From: Phoronis australis
Taxonomy: Eukaryota; Phoronida; Phoronidae
Direction: 5' to 3'
Assembly: GCA_002633005.1 (NCBI GenBank)
Contig: NMRA01000722.1
Span: 1 to 64,000, forward strand
Length of the DNA stretch: 64,000 nt
Shown here: piece after piece, positions 12,309 to 26,050 of the stretch
Layout: every line of letters begins with the position of its first letter
How positions within the stretch are numbered: position 1 is the stretch's first letter
Made by a program: the position numbers and the translations under genes
Notes under the pieces: generated by a model
The model's database searches: none
The model's input: the letters and a program-made list of their open reading frames with translations, nothing else
Told to the model about the DNA's origin: nothing

Positions 12309-13661
12309 TACCGTATTCGCCGTAATAACCGCCCAGGGCGCTTAGAAAAGTTCAGTTCAGGGGGGGCGCTTATTATAACCCAAGGCGGTTGAAACCCGGT
12401 CTCCGAAACTGGTAAAATCGAAAGCTAAGATTCATCAAATTTACGCTCTGTGACGTATAAGTAATCTATGAAAGACTTTCAACAAAACTGTGGTGCATTG
12501 CTATCAAACTTTGCTGCTAAATTACGATCATTTTACACAAAATTGTGCTGAAATCCCAGGGCGAAAACTCGCCGACTGACTGCCTCGAAATCGCCGTCTT
12601 CGATATGGCGACTTCAATGCTTGAATAAAAATGGTTTCGACTCAAGCAAATTACCTAAAATAAGTAGCGTCTCTAAGATTTTTAAGTTCCCGTGGAGTCT
12701 GGATTAACGGCAGGTTTAAGTACAAATCTGTGCAACATTGTGCCATCTACATGTATGATCGGCAACACGGCGAGTAAAATGTCTGGACGAACACACATGT
12801 TGTTGTCACGTGACGTTTGTTTTGAAGTTCGTCTGCGAGTAAGCGAGCGCATGCATGTCACCAGAGTTCATTTGCCAAAGCAGAGACCGTCTTTTGGCCA
12901 GAGCCATGCAATCTAACTAGCTAGATGTGTCTAAAGAAATTTGTACTTGACCGTCGGTCTCGTGCTAAAAACTTTCGACATTTGTCTCGGTAAGGTCCAT
13001 ATTAGCTGGATGCGTACGTAACTATCTGACAGTTATTTTTCCGTGTAAGGGTGTGTAAGCATTCACTGTCAGTTGTTATTTTATCGGATGTTCGGCTTAA
13101 GAACACCAATTATAGATAATCAAACAATCCATCTCAAAAATAACGCAAACATGTTTTATAGTAGTAGAAATTGTCGGAAATTAGTGCCAATATTCATTTC
13201 TTATCGATGCTATGCTACCCGTTTCATGAATGGATAGTTCCCGACTAATGTCTTTGATGACAGGTTCATGTATGTAGCGCGCGCTTCCTGGCCACGTGCG
13301 TTTAACACCGAGCTATTTTTATTCATGAGACAGTCGATGTGTCTACTGAAAGGTCAGACCATAGTGGGACACGGTCGTCGCGAGAGCGTAGCAACGCTGT
13401 TGCGTTATTTTTGAAGCGCTGCGTTACTTTGAAGTGAAAAGTCACGGCTAAATACAAACGTAGCAGTGCCGCTGGTGGTCTAGAAGACCTGTGCAAAATT
13501 TTTTTGATAAATTGAAGACGTTACTGTAGCCGAGTTTTAGGACTGTAGGTACGTCATTGTTCGCATGTACACGTTCATGGACTAGGCGCTTATTTCAGCA
13601 GTCTGAAAACGCGTGGGGGGCGCTTATAGGGGCATGGGCGGTTATTACGGCGAATACGGTA
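12309..13661. mobile_element. TA-flanked inverted-repeat DNA transposon (non-autonomous), element 1
   Basis: A 1353-bp element with perfect terminal inverted repeats of at least 26 bp. Both ends read inward TACCGTATTCGCCGTAATAA followed by CCGCCC. The TA at each tip is consistent with a TA target-site duplication, as in the Tc1/mariner group and some relatives. Subterminal GGCGCTTA / GGCGGTTA motifs occur at both ends. The interior (12400-13600) is richer in CG than the surroundings and has no transposase-like frame; the longest open frames are under 80 codons. Confidence 0.85.
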
Positions 13662-16194
13662 TGTGCCACCAAAGTAGTCGGACCAGTCTGAAAATTAGCA
13701 ATAGGAGCGAATCTATAAAAAAACTCATGATGGGGAATTTGGAGAAAAGGCAGCACAAGCTATACACAAGACTGATGGAGAGCACATGGACAGAGATGAG
13801 GGCAACATTCACTCAAAGAACATGGGACATAAAAATGTAAAAAATTCCCAACAATCTGGGTTTTGAAAGGTGATGCAAGACATCAAAATGAACATAGGCA
13901 TTATCTGAAACAGATACAGTACAAAATCATTACAAGTTTCCAGAGAGCCTCCACATCGATCTTACAATTAGAGGTTTCCTTTCACAGCACTTTTGAAGAT
14001 ATTACTGCATGCTGAGTTCATTAGATTTCTAACTCACAAGTGGAAACTTATGAGTTCACATGTAGACAAGATGTGAACATTCATTTAAAAAAAATATGCT
14101 TATTTTCAGGAGAAAACATGGCGGTCTTACTTGAGAATTCCTATTCACGAGTGCCAGTCTTGCTTAATTACAAATGACACAGCAAAGAAGAAAAACAGTT
14201 CACAATGTATTATCTTATAAGGTAATTGCATTCTTTTATGGACATTTTAATTTCAGTTACTTATTATCAAACTCCAAGAATGATGAATAATTGACACAAG
14301 ACAATAAACAAATCACTTTTGGGTTTTCTCATAGCAAATGCATCATATCGCAGTTTAGTGACCACACATTATCAGAAACTAGGAACTGCTCTGATTTTTG
14401 AGTCACTTTTTGTTGATTTCTATATCTTTTGTCATGTTTTTCACAACTCGTGAAGATTGAAGGATAAAACAGCGTAATCATCACAGCGTATTCCGTCTCC
14501 TCCGCTCCAGTCTACAGACCTTCGTTGCGCCTGTTTCGGCACTGCCTTTGTCCCAGGTAGTGAACTGGGTCTTTAGATTCGAGGTGTTCTATTTTTTCGC
14601 GGATGCGGAAGGAGAGTGGCTGGTTTCATACTGCGGCCTTGATGAGGTCAGTCCTGATGAGGTCAGTCTGTTAGTTCACTTATTAGATTGTTTTTTATTT
14701 TCACTTAAACGGCTGCAACACCGCCAATGTTAGTGTCAGTTGATATTACATACTTTGTGTACAATACAGTATTTTTAAATGCTTCCTTAGATTTCACTTC
14801 AAAGAATAGTTGATTACCATACATTATGTTACGGCAGGGTCAAATATTCTGGAAACAAATTTGTACTGTCTGGGGAAAGAATCTTGCACTGCCGCATACC
14901 CTGCCTAAATCTGACAGAAATTCTGATTGCAGTTTTGAAATAAAACGGTCTCTTCAAGAAATATTCCTGTCTCTTGCAATGAACACTAATGTTCACTTGA
15001 AGGTGTAGCTATTTCCCCTCGGGTATGCATAAAAAGATAATCATAATACTCCATGCCCTAATGTGATTTTGAGGTAAAGTGTCTAAAAATCTTGCGTTCT
15101 GCCAAGAAGCAATCTTTTAACTCAGACCAACCTCTGTTCTCTACTCAGGAAGTGGTTTCTGAGTTTTCAGAGAATTGATTGTTTATTTTCCATGAGATCA
15201 TGTTCAACCCATAATAAAATGATGTGCGTGACAAGTCAACTTGTAGAGGTGAATGAAGCACTGGCAGTTCCTTGAACACTCTGAAATCACTTCAATTTGA
15301 CTACGGAACAATTTGAAACCAAATTCCTTAAGGTATGTGATCTGTGTAAATCAAAATAAGTTTTATAACATGGAAGGTGAGTTTATACTGTCACTTTAAT
15401 TGTACATTCTATTAAAGAGTATTGTAGATCTCCGAACAAATAACGTAATGCACCTCTAGACGGAAATACAGCAGCGGAGTGAAAACAGTGATGCACACCT
15501 CATTATTTTGACACGTCGTTAACGCTGATTAAAGCTGTTAATTTTTAATGATATATTTCTTCCATGCAAAGCCTGCATCAGATATTTGGTGACTTTTCAT
15601 CTCTAAATAATGTTTTGTTGAATGGAACAGAATTTTTGAAAATCAAGAATTGGCAATTTTCTTAGAAAGATTGCAATTCGCTACTGCTTGACAATATACG
15701 TTTTTTCTATTTTTGTACACTTCCAGAAAGTTACAGTTCCTTGCAAGAAAAGCGAGATCGTGCAAGACCACGGTAAATGCGGAGACTGAAAGGCGAGTGT
15801 TTCATGAGTGTGCTTGAGACATTAAGGTAACATAGCAAAACGACAGCCAATAAAGTGATGGTCTGACCCAACGTTGGAATGTTGAATTATGCAGCAGAAT
15901 TCACTGTTTCTGCTTTGTAAGCAAAAATTTCTCATCACTAGTGCAAACCTAATGTCTTGGATCCACCAAACGGAACAGAAACCAGCTAATTGGGGAAGGC
16001 GTAATAAAAAGTTGACCCATAAACCATACATTAATATCTAAACTTGCAAGTAACATTGTCATAAAACAACACTTATTGTTAAGCAAATTATCAAATTAAC
16101 ATGCACGGTATCAACAACAAACCAATAATTTCAAACCAGCAACTCTAAGGAAATACCAGTCAAAGCCTCTGCTCTAAGTTTCTCCCTAATTACT

Positions 16195-16445
16195 CTGAAG
16201 GACCAGTACTCCAAAGGATCTGTACTATAAAGGACCAGTACTCCAAAGTGTCTTTACCGTGAAGGACCAGAGTACTCCAAAGGGTCTATACTCCGAAGGA
16301 CCAGTACCTACAATTATGGCCTACACTCCAAGGAGCAGTACTCCAAAGGGTCTATACTCCAAAGGACCTGAGTACCTGCAAAGGATCTATACTACGAACC
16401 ACCATTACCTCCAAAGCATTGCTACTTCAAAGGGTCTTTACTTAC
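16195..16445. repeat. Irregular tandem repeat, units around 18-22 bp
   Basis: About a dozen variants of AAGGACCAGTACTCCAAAGG. The plus-strand open frame over it is a consequence of the repeat. Confidence 0.75.
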
Positions 16446-17169
16446 TCAAAAAGTGGGAAATCCAAATGGCTACTTTCTCTAAAATAATTTCGCAAAATCA
16501 AACTATTGAAAAAAGTCAAATGCCTACTTGGGTATGCGTAACATTTATGAGAAATTCCATTGTCCAGTTAGATGGTGCCATTATTGTACAAAACATTGTA
16601 TGGTGCCCAAGCTGTGGCCACAGGACAGGTAGCACTGCGGCGGAACAGTTGGGTTGTGGCCACGGGGCATTTTTTTAGTTCCAAGAATATATGTAAACGG
16701 CGTCCGTCTGGTTTGGCGGCTGTTTTGTGGAATGCGTTGAAAATAATTTCAAGAAAACAGATTTGCTGATTTGAACAAGAAAGGCCAAGTTTTTTAGCCA
16801 AAACCTACTTTCGATGCAAAATAGTGGCTGTCATTTCCTTTCAACCCATTGCCTGTTATCTGAGAAACCAGGAGCAATTCAGGTAGCCATCAAACAGATC
16901 AAAATTGCCAAAACAGTAGCTGGTAAGGGGCATACTATGAATACATTTTTAAAATCTAGGGAGTACGAGTATTCTGAACCTATAGTCAGATTTTTTCTAG
17001 CACTTGCAGGGAAGTGGTAATTTTGGGGAGAAAACTGTCAAATTTGGTGTTTTCTGGTGTTTTCTAACATAATAATTTCTGTGTTCCATTTTTTTCCGAT
17101 GTGAATTAACCAATTAAATATCTGTAGCATAATTAAGTTTCAGTTACCATGAGTAGTGCTTGTGAGTTA

Positions 17170-17830
17170 GGAATGCTACAAAACCCTTGATAAGGACGTG
17201 AGGTCAGAGGACTCATCTCTACTTACGGCAGCCAACACCCTGTAATAACTGTAGTGTGCCCCCACACCTGCGTAGATGACCAGTGGGACACCTTTCCCTA
17301 CATATCTCATACAATGGCCCTACACTTTAGCCGTTGTGTATTGCAAGGGGGCAGTTGTGTTGGTTAAGTCATGACCACACACAGCCTTAAACCTAGAACA
17401 ACTTGCAATGGTGCAGCTTACCCCACTTTTAAACGGAGCGTCTACACACCCATATCCGATAACTAGGGCAAGGCAGAAGTTGTCGTTTTGGGCCTGACAA
17501 TGAACACCTAATGCGAGTGTGACACGCAAAAGAAAACCTGTCTGTATGTAATCGCAGCTGATAATTACTTCTGCCCTGCCACACTTTTGCAGCCACACAG
17601 TGATCACATTTGTGGTGCAAGTGGTATTCTAGAACAATTTACCTCACCATGATAATGAGAAGTAGGTAGTCACAAGTGGGGTAAGTTGCACTTTAAAGTT
17701 TAAAAAGCCTTCAGACAGCACTCAAACCTAGGGACAATTCGTTCCAGGAGTAACTTGTTCTTAGGGTAAGTCTGTGTGGATGGCACTTTGGTTATCACGT
17801 TGCAAGGGGGCATTTGTGTTATTATCAGCT
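17170..17830. repeat. Interspersed repeat family R2
   Basis: Carries the phrases GGAGTAACTTGTTC, GGTAAGTCTGTGTGG and ATGGCACTTT, which recur as the reverse complement at 55665-55740. The surrounding GGGGTAAGTTGCACTT phrases also recur there. Confidence 0.6.
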
Positions 17831-18052
17831 TGCCTTCACTTGCCTTTGAGTGGTCACCATTATTGCAATTTTTGCGATTAAACTTCCAAAGTTATCAATT
17901 AGGTACAAAATTGATCAAAACATAGCCATCGTTCAGAACTTTTATTACTTGGCGGAATTCTTCCGCCAAGTATGTTGGTCTGACAGCAAGTTTTTTTACT
18001 TGTTACTTGGCGAAATAAATTTCGCCAAGTATGTTGCTCTTCCACTAAGTTT

Positions 18053-18093
<41 letters not shown>

Positions 18094-18851
18094 NNNNNNN
18101 NNNNNNNNNNNNNNNNNNNNNNNNNNNNNNNNNNNNNNNNNNNNNNNNNNNNNNNNNNNNNNNNNNNNNNNNNNNNNNNNNNNNNNNNNNNNNNNNNNNN
18201 NNNNNNNNNNNNNNNNNNNNNNNNNNNNNNNNNNNNNNNNNNNNNNNNNNNNNNNNNNNNNNNNNNNNNNNNNNNNNNNNNNNNNNNNNNNNNNNNNNNN
18301 NNNNNNNNNNNNNNNNNNNNNNNNNNNNNNNNNNNNNNNNNNNNNNNNNNNNNNNNNNNNNNNNNNNNNNNNNNNNNNNNNNNNNNNNNNNNNNNNNNNN
18401 NNNNNNNNNNNNNNNNNNNNNNNNNNNNNNNNNNNNNNNNNNNNNNNNNNNNNNNNNNNNNNNNNNNNNNNNNNNNNNNNNNNNNNNNNNNNNNNNNNNN
18501 NNNNNNNNNNNNNNNNNNNNNNNNNNNNNNNNNNNNNNNNNNNNNNNNNNNNNNNNNNNNNNNNNNNNNNNNNNNNNNNNNNNNNNNNNNNNNNNNNNNN
18601 NNNNNNNNNNNNNNNNNNNNNNNNNNNNNNNNNNNNNNNNNNNNNNNNNNNNNNNNNNNNNNNNNNNNNNNNNNNNNNNNNNNNNNNNNNNNNNNNNNNN
18701 NNNNNNNNNNNNNNNNNNNNNNNNNNNNNNNNNNNNNNNNNNNNNNNNNNNNNNNNNNNNNNNNNNNNNNNNNNNNNNNNNNNNNNNNNNNNNNNNNNNN
18801 NNNNNNNNNNNNNNNNNNNNNNNNNNNNNNNNNNNNNNNNNNNNNNNNNNN
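18094..18851. other. Assembly gap (758 N)
   Basis: A run of N follows a poly-T tract (18053-18093) inside a repeat element. Open frames drawn across the gap are artefacts. Confidence 0.99.
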
Positions 18852-19734
18852 TCATCTTCGTCATCATCTCCGTCGTTGTCTTTTCCGTTATTTTCGCCAA
18901 GTGTCGCACAAGACTGTAGCCTTTTTCTTACTGATTTCGGACCTCTACGTTCGCCATGTGTATGTTATTAATACTTCTTTTTTTCACCATCGTCGTCATA
19001 TTCGTCATCTTTGTCATCATCTTTATCGTCATCTTTTTGGTTAATTTCGCCAAGGTTCGCTCCTCGGAGCGCTTTCATTTTTTGTTTGTTCCCACTCTAC
19101 AGGTCGCAATTTTGGTCCGATTTTCACAAAATTTGCACACAACGTGTAGATCGGAAAGTCCTAGAAGCCTATTGTTTTTGGTCATGATCGGATACAAAAT
19201 GGCGGACGTGGCGGCCATTTTGTATCCGATTTCACAGTCAAATGCTCGCAGAGGCCACATTTTTCGACGTACATGGCTGAAAATCAATACGAATTTACTA
19301 CAATGCATGTGCTACAACTGTGCAGAAAATCATAGACTTCCGGTTAAATTTGGCGGAAATATTGGACGTGGCGCATGCGCACCCCGAAATATGGCTAAAA
19401 ACGTTTTCTCGTGTAGGGGGCGCATTTGCAAACCAATCACTTTCAAACTGGTCACGTGTTTGTTGAGTTTAATAAGCTTTTATAAAAAATTATTGAACCG
19501 GAAGTCACTTTCAAGATGGCGGCTGTGGCGCAGGTTCACACGGTTTCAATCGCTCTTGTGTCGCATTTTTTATGGGAAGAGCAAATGACGTGAATTTTTG
19601 CATGTGGATTCCTTGAAGTATGGCCTTTCAAAAAGTCTGCGAGAGCATATTTCTCAGACTTACCGTTTTCGAGTTATTTGACTTTGAATTTAAAAAAAAA
19701 ACGGCAAATTTTTCAATTTTCTCGAAACATTTTT

Positions 19735-20525
19735 GGATTTTTGCCAAACTACCGCTTTAGATAGAATTTTGAATGGGCTTTCAGAAGATATTTTCCATTT
19801 TGCGCTACGACGTCTACTTTTTGAATTATTCGAGATTTTCGGATACCGTTATTCCAATGCAAGCACGTAGCTGGCTCGCTTTCAGTTCACTTTGTTTTGG
19901 TTATGCCTAGTTGACCCAGACTGACCCAGCCAGCACTGTCCTACTGTAAAGCATGCCTCGTCCGTAATGTTGCGCCATCTATTGTTCTTTACTGTAGTTG
20001 ATTGTATGCTCTATCAAAGTACGTAGAGTTGTGGACGGGCTTTCAGACGATATTTTCCATTTTGCGCTACAACTACTTTTGAATTATTCGAATGCCGTTG
20101 TTCCTTCGGTCACCTGTGAAAAGACGCAGCTGGCTGGCTTTCAGTTCACTTTATTTTGGTTATGCCTAGTTGACCCAGACTGACCCAGCCAGCACTGTCC
20201 TAGTGCAGATTGGACCGTCATGTTGCGCCATCTATTGTTCTTTATTGTAGTTGACTGTATGCTCTCTATTTGATTTCTTTGCTAGTCACATGAATGTTAT
20301 CGTGTTTGCCAAACTACCACTTTAGATAGAGTTTTGAACGGGCTTTCATTCTTTATTGTAGTTGATTGTATGCTCTCTATTTGATTTCTTCGCTAGTCAC
20401 ATGAATGTTATCGTGTTTGCCAAACTACCACTTTAGATAGAGTTTTGAAAGGGCTTTCATTCTTTATTGTAGTTGATTGTATGCTCTCTATTTGATTTCT
20501 TCGCTAGTCACATGAATGATATCGT
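19735..20525. repeat. Internal direct duplications within the TTTCGCCAAGT element
   Basis: A unit of about 240 bp (CTTTCAGAAGATATTTTCCA to GTTGATTGTATGCTC) occurs at 19780-20010 and 20038-20270. It is followed by a unit of about 120 bp (GCCAAACTACCACTTTAG to CACATGAATGTTATCG) repeated from about 20290 to 20525. Confidence 0.75.
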
Positions 20526-22892
20526 GTTCGTCGTCTTTTCGATTAATTCCGCCACGTGTCGCTCCTCCGAGCGCTCTCGTTTAGAATAGCAACAACTTTC
20601 AGTTGTCTTTGGGACACCCAATAATATTTGGTTTCTTAAGTACAGAATTTTTGAAGTTTGGACCCTTCAGAATAGACAACAAAGAAAACAGAGTTTGTAA
20701 CTACATTGTATTCTAGCAGACCTTTGGAATAAGAACACAATATGATATGTATTGCGTCTTTACTCTGTAAGTCGATATTCCCATCAGGAAAACTTCAGAG
20801 TAATGACACTTCAGAGTAAAGGACCTTTCGAGTAATAACCCGACAGCCATGTGAAATTTCTTTCACTACACTCTATAAATTTCACATCAAGCGGTACACC
20901 ACTGCATTACAAAACAGAATTATAACTCCCGATAACAAGCCTGTGCCCTGCAGCCACTTGAAAATTAGGACTTAAAAAAGCCATTACACAACTGCTGCTG
21001 GGGTCAGGTCATGTGTCGGGTCAGGTCATCCTTGTGTCACTACATGCTGAGACAATATGGCTAATTAGGGTTAATGAGTCAGAACATATTGGTGGTGAAG
21101 TGGTCACATCAATGTTATCTTAACTGATAATACTGAGACAACACATGTTACCCAGTACTTATACACATGTAAACAGACTGCTAGCTAACAACCTGATCAA
21201 TTCTGCAGTAGCTAAAATCTGCATGAGTTCAGCAACATTAGGACCTTGCTAAGAGAAAGACTTCGAGAGATTACGCGAGATATTGCCATGTCTTTTAAAT
21301 GTGAACACATGACTTAAGCAAGATTTTAATGAGGTCCTAGGGAAGGTGCCAGCGTTACTGAAATGTTCCCTGGAATATCCGGTAAAAATACTCCAATGTG
21401 GGACAGTGACGAAATAATTACTTTATTCAAGGTTGGAGCTTATCCCAAATTCTAGAAATAGACAATAATATTAGCCATCTCACATTCAAGAATTACCAGA
21501 AATATGGCAAAATTACCTATATTGTAAACACATTGTCTGAAATTTGATAAATATGGTAAAAGCAAAAATTACCATTCGTTCAAATTCTAGGCTCAATAAA
21601 ATTCAATTTTTTGGGAGTTTCCATTTCCGAAATTAAAGAGACTGCCCAAATTGGTAAATATTCTACCGATACAGGTGAATTTTCTGTATCATCTCCGTCC
21701 TTACTTAAAACATTTTTCCCTTAAACATTTCCATGCTTTTTCCATGTTCGATAAACACAGAAGACCATAAAATTTGTACTGAGGTCAAAAGCGCTGCCTA
21801 CAAATTTTTGCTTTCATCTTCACCAGGATAGGCTAGTGTCTGTCAGAAGTACTGCTGACACAGACCAAGCTGAAGACCAGTTTAACTGACTAATGCTATC
21901 TGTAGTAACCATAGACATGCATAAACCCATCCAAATACTTGGAAAATTAATTTTTAGGGTCCCAAATTAACATACAAAATCACACACATCGTCATGGGAA
22001 TAATTTAGAATAATTGTATCCATTCTTCTCTTGGTAATGAAGTTACGCTGAACCTCCCGTGCCTGACAGTCACCTTCCCCATGTAGAAATAATTGTTACA
22101 GTTAAACACACTGGGCCATACTAGTCAACGAGTGGTCGGAATGTAGTGCAAGACATTCACATGTGAAAGGCAGGGAGGTCACGTGCTTCACTAGTACAGT
22201 AATGCATGGTGATATCTTGTGAAGACTTGCGTGATCTAGGAAACATTTTAAAAAGATCGCCCAATAGACCACAACCCATACAAATGCAACTTGCTCATAT
22301 GAACATTCTCTTTTTATAAAAGGGAATGACGACCAGTGCTATGTCTTACCAGCCACAGAAACTGTGAAGTATGATACAAGTCACTTTTATCTCATAACAA
22401 TTTAGTCTTTTGTTTCAATGAAATGACTGAGGGGTTTATTTTCATGACTGGATTTTGGGTCTAAATGGGATTTGCTAACTTTATTCCAGACACCCATAGT
22501 ACCTAGAAAAAGATGGATTTCCCAGTTTTGAGCAAAATTTGTCACATTATGGCAGCTATGACTTACCCACGCCCAATTGCATTTTTTATGAAAAAAAACA
22601 CACACACAATAACATGACTACAAACAGAAACTGCACTATTTTCATGCGCACTGTAGGTTTATGAGCTCGTTAAGGTTTCACAGGTTGACGGGTTGTACAC
22701 TAAAGATGTTTAAACAAGTGTGACAATTGGTAGAGAAGGTATTCATTCACCATAAACTTCTAACTGGATGCTCAGGGATGTGTTTTAATGAAAGCAAATG
22801 TTGGAGTTTATCCTTTCATAAATTTTGGACTTTATTATAGTTATTGTCTTACTACTGGTGTCTAATTTCCAAAATATGCTAGAAATTTGTCA

Positions 22893-23157
22893 CATGGTAT
22901 CCACCAATGTGACAAGAAGCTAAGTAACATTCTGTGTCAGTTGGTGTAGCTGACTCTATCACTACGTTTCTCCATAGAACATCAGTCAAAATAGATTCTT
23001 CAGTGAACGCCATCGATCCGGCATCTTTTTCCTCGTCATCGTCATCTTCTGATAACAAAATGGTTTTATACTCACACCGAGCCTCTTCCTGCATTACGTT
23101 TTCATTCGCAGTGTCTGATTCGTCAGATATGTTGTGATGCATAATCAACTGTATCAA
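22893..23157 (-). other. Weak candidate exon, acidic, unrecognised
   Basis: A minus-strand frame, open across this interval, less AT-rich than its surroundings and with several CG dinucleotides. It encodes a serine/aspartate/glutamate-rich peptide (LSEDDDDEEKDAGSM, then ESILTDVLWRNVVIES). The first ATG in frame is near 23140. No domain is recognised and no strong splice donor is visible before the stop near 22879. Possibly an alternative exon or a small nested gene; just as possibly chance. Confidence 0.2.
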
Positions 23158-24729
23158 CCATGGGCAAATAGGGGACTCGGATAAGTCAGTGGTACTGCAA
23201 CACTGAGTAAGTAAAATCAGTTTTTAAAAATCTTAAGATTAATCTATGGTTTACTATTTTAACAATCATTCATTAACGGGTTATAGTTTTTAAAAATCTA
23301 AAATTATGGATTATTTAGGATATAGTTTAACTGATCAATGTCATCTTAATTCTTAACATTCACTAGATTCCCAATCAGGGAATAGTCTGCAAAGGACTAT
23401 TTTCACCAACATCTTCAAGCAGAAAACATTCTTTGTCTAATCTCAAAACAACCATTACGAGACACAAAAAGAGAACAAAGCGGCAGCAAATGACAGACAT
23501 TATGGAAGAGGTTGCTGTAAAAGACTACAACTGTTGACGTGAATAAAATCAATGGGTGCGATCCCCTGATAGTTATTGGCTATACTAAGGCTGCACTGAT
23601 TTCTATTGATCCAATAAAACTGATACCCGAACTACGTCAAACTCTCAAACTAACAGCTAGTTAGTTCTTGAATATTAAGTTGATGTCACATGACAGACAT
23701 TTGCAACAATTCCTCAACAGCACGTTTGAAACTGGCACTTGCACTGACTTGTACTTGTTACATTTTCACCTAAACAATATTCATCATAAAATGGATCATC
23801 TTAACACCGTGTAAGGTTAAAAATAAACACCCACTGCTGCGTTGGATAAAATCTTGAAGTAAAAGCTGATTTTACACGACTAAAATTAAAATCTTAACTC
23901 ATATGTTGGCAAAATGCCTCGGATTCCCTCAAAAATGCAGACGCCACCGGTCGCTTCCTAATAACTACATTCAAGTTATCAAGGGACCAACACAGTGTGT
24001 TCCTTCTATGACATCACATCACCAGGAGGCGCAGCAAGCAGTGCATCAAAGTTCCTTAATCATTTACTAAATGTATGAAATTCAAAATTCCAAATTCTTT
24101 TATAGTCAGATTTATGGGCCCCAGAGATCTTTAATCTTGATTCAAGTCAACAATCCAAAAATATGTAATAGTGACTTTTAAGTTCACAGAGGATAACTAC
24201 AAAACTCAACTTACAAAGTATGAACAAATCTTAATTCAAATAAGTTCAAATATCGAATTCAAGCCAACCATCTATTCATTCACCAGGAAACTTCTTAACC
24301 ATTAAAGATTTTTCATTCTATCTATTCTTCCAAATGCTGCAGAGGGCTGTTTAAGAAATTTAATATGTTTGCTAATGACAATATGAGGCCAAAGAAATGG
24401 AACTTTCATTACTGATAATCAGAGACATACGTTCATTTGGTCGAGAATCAGAGAAAATCTTATTGATTGTCTCCTGAAGTAACAATTTTCGCAAATTAGA
24501 CAGAAGAGGGTAATGGGCAATAGATCACACTGCTTTCAGCCAGGAAACACCTTTTCTCAACTATTAATGTTCTCACAGACATCATCTTCCATTATAGCAC
24601 AGCATTTAGGGTTCAGTTTGATTTTCAGCTCACTATTTCTGGGTTTTATAGCCCAAACCTAACTGGAAATGTAATGCCCAATACAGTCTGCCATGACACT
24701 GAGACTGTTAGGGTGGAAATGCATTTATA

Positions 24730-25150
24730 AAGCCCCATTTACCTGGGAGACAAATGACATGGAGCAACTATTACAGGGAACTGCTGATGGGTACAAGTGT
24801 TGGTGTTAACACCGACTGACAAGGAGCAAATTGACAAACGGCAGCCATTTTTGACACCAGGGGGATTGATAGGAAGTTGCACTGGATCAGCTGCTCCAGT
24901 TTCAACTAGTACAAACACAACTGGGGCAAGGTGGAAAGGGGTCATCTTTCAATGGCCTTGCACTTGCGTAAATATGGATGATTGGCTGGCATTTCACATT
25001 GGAGGTTCTCTATTGTTGATGCAAGCTTGACAGTCTTCATGTAAATGACTCATGCTGGTCCAGTTTACAATATAATGTTGTGCAAATGTGACTAAAGTGG
25101 AGCAAATCTCGCCACCATGACAACTGTTCCCTTGTAAAAAACAGCTATAG
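24730..25150. repeat. Interspersed repeat family R3
   Basis: The phrases AACTGGGGCAAGGTGGAAAG and GATCATCT/GTCATCTTTC followed by a TTGCGC/TTGCAC stretch recur at 28970-29060. Related wording appears on the other strand near 29320-29370. Confidence 0.45.
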
Positions 25151-25483
25151 TGACTAACAGCACCTCAAGGTTTTGCATACCGTTTAAATAACAGAATAAA
25201 CACAGTCAGAATCAAATACTTTAGTTTCTGTGATAAAATCCTGTTCAGTGTTTTATTCAGTAACTCTCATTATTGACCGAAAAAGGCTTTTTGTGATTAA
25301 AATGAAACAAAAATATGTTTTATGGTTAAAGCCGAGTCCAACATTTCAGCCCTACTCATGACATTACTAAATGATCTGGGGCCCAGTGGTTACATTTTGG
25401 GATCTGTTTCAATTGCTTCATTCACACATGTATTAACATTTTGAAAACACGTCCGAAAGTCGTCGTCGTCCGTTGATAACATC

Positions 25484-25503
25484 ATATATATATATATATA
25501 TAT
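25484..25503. repeat. (TA)n microsatellite
   Basis: Uninterrupted TATATA run of about 20 bp. Confidence 0.95.
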
Positions 25504-25529
25504 ACTTACTAAATTTCGTAAAGATCCTG

Positions 25530-26050
25530 CAAACGATCTAGGAGATATGGCCATAAGGTGCAAAAAAACAAAACTGCCACTAGGAGGTGCCACAGTAGTC
25601 GAAATCGTCGGAAAATTATCGTCAACCGTTCTCTTCATAGATACATGCCAATTTTCACAATCATCCTTTGAGCGTTTTGGTTGATAGAGGGGTGGACGTA
25701 AAAAACAAACTCGAAAACAGTAAAAATTGCCATTAGGTGGCTCAAACTATGTCGAATCCATCCCAAAACGGAAAGATAGCGTCATCTCACTAATAGATGC
25801 CTACATACTAAAATTCATGAAAATCAGTTAAGGACTTTCGAAGATAGATAAGCACATACATGCCAATTTTCACAATCATACTTTGAGCGGTTTGGTTGAG
25901 AGTGGTGGACGCAAAAAAGACTCGAAAACAGAAAAAAATGGCCACTACGTGGCGCAAACTACATCAAATCCATCCGAAAACGGAAGGATAGCGTCATCTC
26001 ACTAATAGGTGCCTACATACCACATTTAATGAAAATCCGTTAAGGATTTT
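25530..26050. repeat. Three tandem partial copies of the GCCACTAGG repeat, about 200 bp each
   Basis: Each copy carries GCCACTAGGAGGTGC, GCCATTAGGTGGCTC or GCCACTACGTGGCGC (25576, 25729, 25941), then TCGAATCCATCC, AACGGAAAGATAGCGTCATC and CATGAAAATCAGTTAAGGA. Confidence 0.7.

Larger units (their letters stand above)
17947..20585. mobile_element. TTTCGCCAAGT element, copy 1 (interrupted by the gap)
   Basis: Opens with two palindromes: ACTTGGCGGAA/TTCCGCCAAGT at 17947-17971 and ACTTGGCGAAAT/ATTTCGCCAAGT at 18005-18030. After the gap come a TCATCN simple repeat (18852-19040), GGTTAATTTCGCCAAGG (19040 region), a body shared with 41380-42590 (including AAAATGGCGG / GTGGCGGCCATTTTGT and CTTACCGTTTTCGAGTTATT), and a closing CGCTCCTCCGAGCGCTCTCG near 20550-20580. 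No transposase was recognised. The plus frame 18956-19588 is open but runs through simple repeat. Confidence 0.65.

Noticed and set aside
14630-14670. CTGATGAGG tested as a hammerhead ribozyme core
   Set aside because: The required GAAA and matching stems are not present around it.
16259-16678. A 139-codon plus-strand frame
   Set aside because: Its first half is a short tandem repeat (AAGGACCAGTACTCC) and the rest has no recognisable domain.
17850-18971. Long open frames on both strands across the N run
   Set aside because: They are produced by the assembly gap and the poly-T tract; no real residues support them.
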